Shown here: positions 29,486-37,751 of the stretch, in pieces
Layout of the letters: the number at the start of each line of letters is the position of its first letter
How positions within the stretch are numbered: position 1 is the stretch's first letter
DNA from: an uncultured Bacteroidia bacterium
GTDB lineage: Bacteria > Bacteroidota > Bacteroidia > J057 > CALAJH01
Direction of reading: 5' to 3'
Length of the DNA: 64,000 bases
Assembly (NCBI GenBank): GCA_937922655.1
Contig: CALAJH010000012.1
Location: 124,001 to 188,000 of the forward strand
Program-made: the position numbers and the translations under genes
The notes under the pieces: generated by a model
The model's database searches: none
What the model was told of the DNA's origin: nothing
The model's input: only the letters and a program-made list of their open reading frames with translations

Positions 29486-32400
29486 ATGGCCGAGACTTGG
29501 AAGTTTGTTTTACCGTTTTTCGCCTTGTTTTTTTTCTTTGAACTTCATGCCCAAACCAATCCCGCCCCCGAACAAGACTGCATCAACGCCATTCCCGTTT
29601 GTCAAATGTCCTATTACCAACCCAACTCTTACATCGGAGTGGGTAATATTCCGGGGGAACTGCCGCAGGGAGGATGCTTGGCCGTCAACGAACGCCACGG
29701 CGCATGGTATATTTTCACCGTTGCACAAGAAGGTTTTCTCAATTTTGAAATCACCCCCAACAACCTCAACGACGATTACGATTGGGCCGTGTACAACCTT
29801 ACCCATCACTCGTGTTCGGACATCCGTTTGAACCTTTCTTTGCAGGTAAGTTGCAATTATTCGGGACAGCGGGGGGTAACCGGCACACGATTTGGGGCGA
29901 CTTCGAACTCGCAAGGTTCCGGCGGCACCCGCTTCAACGCCCCCATTCCCGTCCAAGTCGGCGAAACCTACGTTCTTTACGTTTCCAATTTTTCACAAAC
30001 CCAATACGGTTATACGCTCGACTTCGGTACGTCGACGGCCGTCATTACCGACGTGGTTCCGCCGTCGTTTGTCGGCGTCGATTCGCCCGTACCTTGCGGC
30101 TCCAACCAAATTACCGTCCACTTCGGCGAAAATATTCTATGTGGCTCCGTTCAACCCTCGGATTTTACTCTTTCGGGCGGCGGGGTCAATTACACGATAA
30201 CGGCGGTCGCGGCCGAATGCGTTTTTAACGACGAACGCAGCTATGCCCAAACTTTTGTTTTAACCGTTAATCCGCCGCTCATGCAATCCGGAGCGCTGAC
30301 GATTCATTTGGTTGGGGAGGTAACGGATATTTGCGGCAATGCGGCGGCGGCGGTGTCTTTTCCTTTTTCTTTGAGCGTGGATTTGCCTTTAAGCGTTACT
30401 CCCGAAAACCCGTCGATTTGTACCGGTAATTCCGTTGTTTTGAATGCTTCGGGCGCCTCGATATACAATTGGGCGCCCGCCGTGGGCTTGTCCCAAACCA
30501 CCGGTGCCGTCGTTACCGCCGCTCCAAGTCAAACCACCACCTATACCCTTTACGGAACCCAAAACGGATGTACGGACAACGAAGTATTTACTTTAACCGT
30601 TCATCCCAATCCGACGGTGAACGTTTCGCCTCCTTCGTCCGTCGTTTGCATCGGCGATTCGGTTACCCTTACCGCTTCCGGCGCCGTAAATTATCTTTGG
30701 AACCCCGCCGTCGGACTCAATACCAATGAAGGTTCTACGGTCGTTGCCTCGCCTCAAAATTCCACTGTTTACACCGTTACGGCTACCGACGCCAACGGCT
30801 GCGTCGCCACACGAACGGTTTTGGTTTCGACGCTTGTGGCGCCTTTTATTAACGCCACGACCCAACAACCTTCCATATGCGCGGGAACGTCCACGACCTT
30901 AAACGTAGTCGGCGGTACGAATTACCAATGGTCGCCCGCAACGGGATTGAACACAAGCGCCGGCGCCACGGTCGTCGCAAGTCCGACGGAAACGACCACT
31001 TACACCGTTACGGGGGTTAATCCCGCCAATCAATGCCCGGGTTGGGATACAATTACGGTGTTTGTACGTCAGCCGCCGCTTCTGGCTTTTGAGCCGACCG
31101 AAGCAACGATATGTGCGGGGGCATCGGTCAATCTGTCGGCTTCGGGCGCAACGACTTACACGTGGAGTCCAAGCACGGGACTTAACACCACCAACGGCCC
31201 CAACGTCGTCGCTTCCCCCACCCAATCCCGAACTTATACCGTCGTGGCGGCGGGAAACGGTTGTACCGTTGTAGGAACAGTCGCCGTGAACGTTGTTTCC
31301 AACCCTGCGGTAAACGTCTCGCCCGCCAATCCCACCGTTTGTGAAGGGGAATCGATAATTTTAACCGCCTCCGGCGCCGCCGAATATGTATGGTCGCCCT
31401 CGATAGGACTAAACACAAGCGCCGGCGCCACGGTCGTCGCCCAACCTTCGACCACAACAACGTATACCGTTCGTGGAATTAACGGCGATTGCGTCGGCGA
31501 ACGTACGGTTACGGTGAACGTGGCGTCGCCTCCCGTCATCGACGCGACCGCACCTCAAAACAACGTCTGTTCGGGAAACGCCATAACACTCAACGCCTCG
31601 GGAGGAACGAATTACGTTTGGCAACCCGGCGGCGCGACCGGACCCAACATAACCGTAAACCCTAGTCAGACCACAACATTCACCGTAACCGGTACGAATT
31701 TGGCCGGAAATTGTACCGCAAGCGATACGTTCACCGTATTTGTTCGCGAAAACAGCCAAGTGGTCGTCAATCCTCCGGGAGTAACTTTGTGTTCGGGAGC
31801 GGCGCAAACGCTGACGGCCTCCGGAGCGCAAATATACTCATGGAGTCCCGCGACGGGACTGTCTCAAACCACGGGGCCGTCGGTTACCGCATCCCCGTCC
31901 CAAACTACGGCTTATACCGTTACAGGAATCAGCAACGGTTGCACGACTCAGGCGGTAGTAGTGGTGGTGGTAACGGGCGCAACGGTCACGGTCAACCAGC
32001 CCGAAGCGATTTGTCCCGGTCAATCCGCAACCCTTTCCGCATCCGGCGCCGCAACCTATTCTTGGCAACCGCCGACGGGATTGAACGCGACGACGGGGCC
32101 GAACGTCGTCGCCACCCCTTCTCAAACCACCACCTACACCGTCACGGGAATTTCGGGCGGTTGCACGAGTCAGGCGACGGTGACCGTCGTCGTCAACCCC
32201 GGTTCGGCCGTCACGGTCAACCAGCCCGAAGCGATTTGTCCCGGTCAATCGACAACCCTTTCCGCATCCGGCGCCGCAACTTACTCTTGGCAACCGTCGA
32301 CGGGATTGAACACGACCGTCGGGCCGAACGTCGTCGCCACGCCCACACAAACCACCACCTACACCGTCACGGGAATTTCGGGCGGTTGCACGAGTCAGGC

Positions 32401-35400
32401 GACGGTGACCGTAACCGTATTGAATGTTGGAGGTTTGAGCGTTACCCAGCCCGGAGGGCCGATTTGCGCCGGAGAATCGACAACCCTCATCGCCACCGGC
32501 GCACAAAATTACTCTTGGCAGCCGCCGACCGGCCTGAACAATACCACAACTTCGGTTGTCGTTGCCTCTCCATCGCAAACCACCACCTATACCGTCACGG
32601 GAACAACGGGAAATTGCACATCCACGACGACGGTGACGGTTCAAGTAGGCGCCGCCGCAAACGTTAACGTTCTGCCCAACAACCCTACAATTTGTCAAGG
32701 CGAATCGGTAACGTTGACGGCCGAAGGAGCGACAAGTTACACGTGGAGTCCTGCAACGGGTTTGAATACAACCACAGGCGCAACCGTAATCGCAAGTCCG
32801 ACGCAAACTACGCAATACATGCTCACCGCCATCGCCGGTGGGTGCGTTACCGTGCGTTTAATAACCGTTACCGTTGTTTCACCGCAAAGTATATCCGTAT
32901 TTCCATCCGAACCCACGATATGCATCGGTGGAAGCGTGAGTCTGGCCGCAACCGGCGGTCAAACTTATACATGGAGTCCGGCGTTGGGGCTAAGTTCAAC
33001 CACCGGTTCTTCGGTGAACGCCAACCCCAACCAAACCACCGTTTATACCGTTACCGCCGTAACCGCGCAAGGATGTACCACGTCCCGAACGGTAACGGTA
33101 CAGGTGGTGGCGCAATTGAACGTATCGATATCGCCGCAAAATCCTTCGTTTTGTCAAGGCCAAAACATCGTATTAACCGCATCGGGTGCGTCCCATTACT
33201 CATGGAGTCCTGCGGCGGGACTGAGTTCCACTACGGGAGCCGTCGTAACTTGCAACACTCCTACAACTCGTACTTATACCGTAACGGGAACGTCGGGTGG
33301 ATGTTCGTCCCAAGCCTTTGTTACCGTTACCGTACATCCCTATCCGAATCCTCAAATCGGCGCTTCGTCGACGCAACTTTGCGAAGGAGAATCGGCAAAT
33401 TTAAGCGCATCGGGAACGGGCGTTTTTTCATGGAGTCCTGCAACGGGATTGAATACGACGACGGGACCGAACGTCGTCGCCAATCCTGCCCAAACCACCA
33501 CCTACACTTTGACCGTGGAAGCCAACGGATGCACCTCGGAAAGAACCATCGACATAACCGTCAGGCCCCGCCCCAACGTAAGCGTTACCCCCGCCCTTTC
33601 AACGGTTTGTGCTAACGGAACCACAACGTTGTCGGCGTCCGGAGCGCAAAGTTATGTTTGGAGTCCCGCAACGGGATTGAATACGACGACGGGACCGAAC
33701 GTCGTCGCCAGCCCCACCCAAACCACTGTTTATACCGTAACGGGAACGGACGTCCACGGCTGTGCGTCCACCGCGTCCGCCACCGTTGCCATAACTCCCC
33801 TACCCGTCTTGTCGATTTCGCCGGCCAATCCCGTACGATGCGCCAACGGCGACGGCTTAACGCTCAATGTTTCGGGCGGCGCGCAATACGTCTGGCAACC
33901 CGCCATAGGATTGAACACGACAACGGGCTCGGTGGTAGTTGCCGCGCCCAACCAAACCACAACGTATACCGTCCGAAACACAACCCCCGGGTGCGAAACC
34001 CAAACGACGGTAACGGTAACGGTATATCCCCAACCTTCGCTAACGGTTACGCCGTCGTCCGTAGAGCTATGCTCCGGCGAAACAGCGGTTTTGACCGCTT
34101 CGGGAACGGCAACAACTTACATTTGGTCGCCTCCCGCGGGACTAAATACAACGTCGGGAACGACGGTCGTCGCCAATCCGACGCAATCCACGGTTTACAC
34201 CCTGACGGCCATAGCCAACGCATGCACGACGTTGCGCGAAATTCCCGTATTGGTAAAACCCGACATAAATTTGTTTGCCGTGCCGCAGGCGACGGGAATA
34301 TGCAGAGGAAACGAAACCGAAGTGGTTGTTACGGGAGCGCAAAACTATTCGTGGCAACCAACCGCGGGTGTTGCGCAACTCGGCCCCGGAACCTATCGTC
34401 TTTCTCCCTTGTCGACGACCACTTACACCCTCACCGGCACGTCTTCGGGATGTTCGGCCCAAACAACGCTGTCGATTACCGTGGACGAACCCGTGAATGT
34501 AAGCGTAAACGGCCCAAACCAGCCGATATGTCCGGGTACTTCCGTAAATTTAATCGCGTCGGGCAACGCAACGACTTTTTTATGGCAACCCTCCGCCGGA
34601 CTCAACACCGTAACGGGAACGGACGTTGTCGCCACTCCAAATCAAACCACGACCTATACCGTACGGGCGTTTTCGACAAACGGCTATTGCGTGTCGGAGG
34701 CGACGGTAACGGTAAGCGTCGTTCCGACGCCGGCCATCGTTCCGTCCATCCCTCCTCCTAGCCTATGCAAAGGACAATCGGTCGCGGTATCGCTTTCGGG
34801 CGCGACAAACTACGTTTGGAATCCACCCGTCCATCAAAACGGAAACTATCTTCTTTCACCTACCGAAACCACGGTGTACACCGTCAGCGGAATTTCCGAA
34901 AACGGCTGTTCGGTTTCTTTGGAATATCCGGTAACGGTAAACCCTTTGCCCGAAGTTGGGGTCGCGGCGGAAAAAACGACTCTATGCGTCGGGGAAAGCG
35001 TGCATTTGACCGCGTCGGGCGCGCAAACGTATCAATGGTATCGGGGAGGACATATTCACACGGGTTCGGGGATTGTCGTCCGTCCGCACACTTCGACGAC
35101 GTACACGGTCGTAGGCGTAGACGAAAACGCTTGCGAAGATACGGCCCAAATATCCATAACGGTGCATCCGCGTCCGTTGATAGTCGCTCAAACGCCCGAA
35201 GCGGTTTGCGCGGGGCAAAAGACGATAATCCTTGCAATAGGGGCGGACGTATACCGTGTTTTGCCGAACGGCCCTCCGGGCAACCCCGCCGAATTTGTGC
35301 CGACAACGTCGGGGTTTTATTCGCTCGAAGGAACGGACGCCAACGGTTGCAAGGATACCGTTGCGGTATACGTTCGAATAAATCCATTGCCGGTTTTGAC

Positions 35401-36625
35401 GATAAAACCCGCCCATCCGAAAGTGTGCGCCGGAGAAACGACGATATTAACCGCATCGGGAGCCAATGAATACGTTTGGAAAAACGATGCGGGCGAGGTC
35501 CTTTCGACAAACGATTCTTTAAAATTCGTTCCCGAACGCACGCTGACGATTACGCTTGAAGGTATGGACGTCAACGGTTGCAAAAACGTAGCGCAAACAA
35601 CGATTACCGTGTTGGGGTTGCCCGAAAAGTACGATTTTCCCGATACCGCGGTTTGTCACGGGGAAAGCGTACGCATTTACCCGCATTCCCATGCAGACTT
35701 GCTTTTACGAATATACACTATGCCAACGGGTGGAAAAAGCCTCACTCCCGAACCCGTTCGCTCATGGAATACACCGCCGGTCGAAAGAAAAACAACCTAT
35801 TGGCTGGAAACGGTTCACGAAAGTTGCGTGAGCGCCGGGCGTACGCCGCTAACCATAACGCCGCTGTCGAGGCCGGCGATACCCGATTTTCCCCTTCAAA
35901 CCGTTTGTCGCGGTACGCAAATAAATTTGTCTTTGCCCGACACGTTGTCTTATCGATGGGTCAAAACCGACGGCACGCATGCCTTTACGGGAGCGAATTT
36001 GAGCGTTCTCGCAAACGAATCGTTGTCCTATTTGATTTACGCCGACGACGGAAGATGCGAGCTTTATCGACCCGCCAAAGCGATAATCAACGTTTTTCCC
36101 GAACCCGGATTGGGAATAAGCGTATTTCCCGAAGTCGTTTTTGCGGGAGAAGCCGTCGTATTTACCGCTTACGCGGATACCAACGTCATCGGCTTCGCAT
36201 GGGACGTAAACGGAAATTATTATTTCGGCAATCCGTTTGAATATACGTTTTCGGATTCGGGGGGATACGATTTAAAACTAACGATTTATACGTCGGAGGG
36301 ATGCGTGTATACTTACCAACGAAGCGTGGGCGTGGGTGAACCGAACGTCGTTCCGGGCATTCCCGACGCCTTCACGCCCAACGGAGACGGCATTAACGAC
36401 GTATTCGAGCTTAAATTCCGCAACGCGCCCGTACATTTTGAAATGTGGATATTTGACCGATGGGGTGTACAAATCGCCCACTCCACCCGGCCAAACCCGA
36501 TATGGGACGGACGGCATCCATCGGGAACGCCGGCGCCCGAAGGCGTTTACGCCTACAAAGTCCACTTCGAACTGCCCAACGGATTAAAAGTGGCCAAACA
36601 AGGGACGATTACGCTGCTAAGGTAG
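29486..36625 (+). CDS. Giant T9SS type B (gliding-motility-associated C-terminal) repeat adhesin
   Basis: Signal peptide at ATG 29486 (MAETWKFVLPFFALFFFFELHAQ); about 20 modules of the type ICxGxSxxLxASGAxxYxWSPxTGLN...TYTVTG...GC; C-terminal FTPNGDGINDVFEL...FDRWG...GVYAYKVHF. Confidence 0.93.
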   Translation: MAETWKFVLPFFALFFFFELHAQTNPAPEQDCINAIPVCQMSYYQPNSYIGVGNIPGELPQGGCLAVNERHGAWYIFTVAQEGFLNFEITPNNLNDDYDWAVYNLTHHSCSDIRLNLSLQVSCNYSGQRGVTGTRFGATSNSQGSGGTRFNAPIPVQVGETYVLYVSNFSQTQYGYTLDFGTSTAVITDVVPPSFVGVDSPVPCGSNQITVHFGENILCGSVQPSDFTLSGGGVNYTITAVAAECVFNDERSYAQTFVLTVNPPLMQSGALTIHLVGEVTDICGNAAAAVSFPFSLSVDLPLSVTPENPSICTGNSVVLNASGASIYNWAPAVGLSQTTGAVVTAAPSQTTTYTLYGTQNGCTDNEVFTLTVHPNPTVNVSPPSSVVCIGDSVTLTASGAVNYLWNPAVGLNTNEGSTVVASPQNSTVYTVTATDANGCVATRTVLVSTLVAPFINATTQQPSICAGTSTTLNVVGGTNYQWSPATGLNTSAGATVVASPTETTTYTVTGVNPANQCPGWDTITVFVRQPPLLAFEPTEATICAGASVNLSASGATTYTWSPSTGLNTTNGPNVVASPTQSRTYTVVAAGNGCTVVGTVAVNVVSNPAVNVSPANPTVCEGESIILTASGAAEYVWSPSIGLNTSAGATVVAQPSTTTTYTVRGINGDCVGERTVTVNVASPPVIDATAPQNNVCSGNAITLNASGGTNYVWQPGGATGPNITVNPSQTTTFTVTGTNLAGNCTASDTFTVFVRENSQVVVNPPGVTLCSGAAQTLTASGAQIYSWSPATGLSQTTGPSVTASPSQTTAYTVTGISNGCTTQAVVVVVVTGATVTVNQPEAICPGQSATLSASGAATYSWQPPTGLNATTGPNVVATPSQTTTYTVTGISGGCTSQATVTVVVNPGSAVTVNQPEAICPGQSTTLSASGAATYSWQPSTGLNTTVGPNVVATPTQTTTYTVTGISGGCTSQATVTVTVLNVGGLSVTQPGGPICAGESTTLIATGAQNYSWQPPTGLNNTTTSVVVASPSQTTTYTVTGTTGNCTSTTTVTVQVGAAANVNVLPNNPTICQGESVTLTAEGATSYTWSPATGLNTTTGATVIASPTQTTQYMLTAIAGGCVTVRLITVTVVSPQSISVFPSEPTICIGGSVSLAATGGQTYTWSPALGLSSTTGSSVNANPNQTTVYTVTAVTAQGCTTSRTVTVQVVAQLNVSISPQNPSFCQGQNIVLTASGASHYSWSPAAGLSSTTGAVVTCNTPTTRTYTVTGTSGGCSSQAFVTVTVHPYPNPQIGASSTQLCEGESANLSASGTGVFSWSPATGLNTTTGPNVVANPAQTTTYTLTVEANGCTSERTIDITVRPRPNVSVTPALSTVCANGTTTLSASGAQSYVWSPATGLNTTTGPNVVASPTQTTVYTVTGTDVHGCASTASATVAITPLPVLSISPANPVRCANGDGLTLNVSGGAQYVWQPAIGLNTTTGSVVVAAPNQTTTYTVRNTTPGCETQTTVTVTVYPQPSLTVTPSSVELCSGETAVLTASGTATTYIWSPPAGLNTTSGTTVVANPTQSTVYTLTAIANACTTLREIPVLVKPDINLFAVPQATGICRGNETEVVVTGAQNYSWQPTAGVAQLGPGTYRLSPLSTTTYTLTGTSSGCSAQTTLSITVDEPVNVSVNGPNQPICPGTSVNLIASGNATTFLWQPSAGLNTVTGTDVVATPNQTTTYTVRAFSTNGYCVSEATVTVSVVPTPAIVPSIPPPSLCKGQSVAVSLSGATNYVWNPPVHQNGNYLLSPTETTVYTVSGISENGCSVSLEYPVTVNPLPEVGVAAEKTTLCVGESVHLTASGAQTYQWYRGGHIHTGSGIVVRPHTSTTYTVVGVDENACEDTAQISITVHPRPLIVAQTPEAVCAGQKTIILAIGADVYRVLPNGPPGNPAEFVPTTSGFYSLEGTDANGCKDTVAVYVRINPLPVLTIKPAHPKVCAGETTILTASGANEYVWKNDAGEVLSTNDSLKFVPERTLTITLEGMDVNGCKNVAQTTITVLGLPEKYDFPDTAVCHGESVRIYPHSHADLLLRIYTMPTGGKSLTPEPVRSWNTPPVERKTTYWLETVHESCVSAGRTPLTITPLSRPAIPDFPLQTVCRGTQINLSLPDTLSYRWVKTDGTHAFTGANLSVLANESLSYLIYADDGRCELYRPAKAIINVFPEPGLGISVFPEVVFAGEAVVFTAYADTNVIGFAWDVNGNYYFGNPFEYTFSDSGGYDLKLTIYTSEGCVYTYQRSVGVGEPNVVPGIPDAFTPNGDGINDVFELKFRNAPVHFEMWIFDRWGVQIAHSTRPNPIWDGRHPSGTPAPEGVYAYKVHFELPNGLKVAKQGTITLLR
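31986..32187 (+). repeat. Near-identical tandem module, copy 1
   Basis: Starts tcacggtcaaccagcccgaagcgatttgtcccggtcaatc; recurs 225 bp downstream. Confidence 0.9.
32211..32412 (+). repeat. Near-identical tandem module, copy 2
   Basis: Same sequence as 31986-32187 with a few substitutions; 225-bp period. Confidence 0.9.
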
Positions 36626-36721
36626 CCCAAACGCACACGTTTTAATTAATTTATGAGCGGCAGAGACAAACAACGTACAAACGATGGTTTGTTTTCACAT
36701 CAAAAGCCGTAATTTCGTATT

Positions 36722-37591
36722 TTGATTTGGGAAAAAGTGGAACAGAAAAAAATCGCGTCCTTCGATGGCGCCACGCTCTTCACGATGCACGTTGCGGCGC
36801 AGAAGCGTTGCGAATCGGAAAACTTTGGCGCCGAGCCGGTGATATTTTGGGTTCACGGCGCTTTTGAACACGCCGACAGATATTTGGAGGCGGCCAAACA
36901 TTTTGCCCGTTTGGGCTTTCACTCGGTGCTCTTTGATTTGAGAGGCCACGGGCGTTCGGGCGGAGGGAAAATGGTACTGGGCGACTTTTCGGAATATTTG
37001 CGCGACCTAACGGCAACCGTCCATCATTGGCGCGACAAATTTTCGGGAAAAGCCGTGCTTTTCGGACACTCGATGGGCGGATTGGTCGTTATACGCCACC
37101 GCCAAGTCTTTCCGGACGTCGTCGCCGACCTCAAATGCACCGTCCTGACTTCGCCGTTTTTGGGAGTGAAGGTGAAATTACCCAAATGGAAAACGACGCT
37201 CTCCAAAGTGGCGGTGTCGGTCTATCCCAAATTGGCCGTACCGACGGATTTGGACGCCAATCTAATATCCCACGACCCGACCGTCGTACGCGCCTACCAA
37301 ACCGACCCGCTCATTCGTCGCAAAACCACCGCGGGATGGTTCGAACAGATTCTCAAAAACATCAATCTTGCATTCGCGCAAGCGGCTAAAATCAACGGCG
37401 ACGTCCATTTTTTTGTCGCGGGAGACGACGGCTTGGTCGACGCGCAAAAAACCGTCGAATTTTATGAAAAGATTTCTTCTTCGGTCGTCAAATCCATTCG
37501 CGTTTACGACGGTTTTTATCACGAAATACTTAACGAAACCCCGGAACGCCGCGCCGTTGTCTTTCAAGACATAGAAAAACTGTTGTGCTGA
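36722..37591 (+). CDS. Alpha/beta hydrolase (monoacylglycerol lipase-like)
   Basis: WVHGAFEHADRYLEAAKHFARLGFHSVLFDLRGHGRSGG, GHSMGGLV nucleophile elbow; TTG start. Confidence 0.9.
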   Translation: MIWEKVEQKKIASFDGATLFTMHVAAQKRCESENFGAEPVIFWVHGAFEHADRYLEAAKHFARLGFHSVLFDLRGHGRSGGGKMVLGDFSEYLRDLTATVHHWRDKFSGKAVLFGHSMGGLVVIRHRQVFPDVVADLKCTVLTSPFLGVKVKLPKWKTTLSKVAVSVYPKLAVPTDLDANLISHDPTVVRAYQTDPLIRRKTTAGWFEQILKNINLAFAQAAKINGDVHFFVAGDDGLVDAQKTVEFYEKISSSVVKSIRVYDGFYHEILNETPERRAVVFQDIEKLLC

Positions 37592-37648
37592 TACTTTTTT
37601 GGCTAAAAAAAAATGCCAAATTTAAAATTCAATAACACTAAATGAATA

Positions 37649-37656
37649 TATATTTG
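37649..37656 (+). promoter_or_regulatory. -7 element TATATTTG upstream of the TonB receptor gene
   Basis: Exact TAnnTTTG match in intergenic DNA. Confidence 0.45.
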
Positions 37657-37726
37657 CGAAATTCGTTCGCCGTTTGAATCAATGTTACATTAATCCATCG
37701 TTTTTTTAAGAGTAAAGGACCACGAC

Positions 37727-37734
37727 TATATTTG
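37727..37734 (+). promoter_or_regulatory. Second -7 element TATATTTG upstream of the TonB receptor gene
   Basis: Exact TAnnTTTG match 18 bp before the start codon. Confidence 0.55.
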
Positions 37735-37751
37735 CACCAAATACTTCTTAC

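Noticed and set aside
31711-34761. Long overlapping ORFs in other frames of the adhesin gene (31711-32667 +, 31838-32815 -, 32692-33615 +, 33658-34761 +)
   Set aside because: Arg/Asn/His/Gly-rich translations produced by reading a repetitive GC-rich gene out of frame; no domain motifs and periodic composition mirrors the repeat
30500-34800. Regularly spaced repeats considered as CRISPR or tandem satellite
   Set aside because: In-frame, about 225-260-bp protein modules; repeats are coding and not separated by unique spacers
36677-36695. ACAAAC-GATG-GTTTGT-TTTT as adhesin terminator
   Set aside because: Only a 6-bp AT-rich stem with a short T-run; too weak to call
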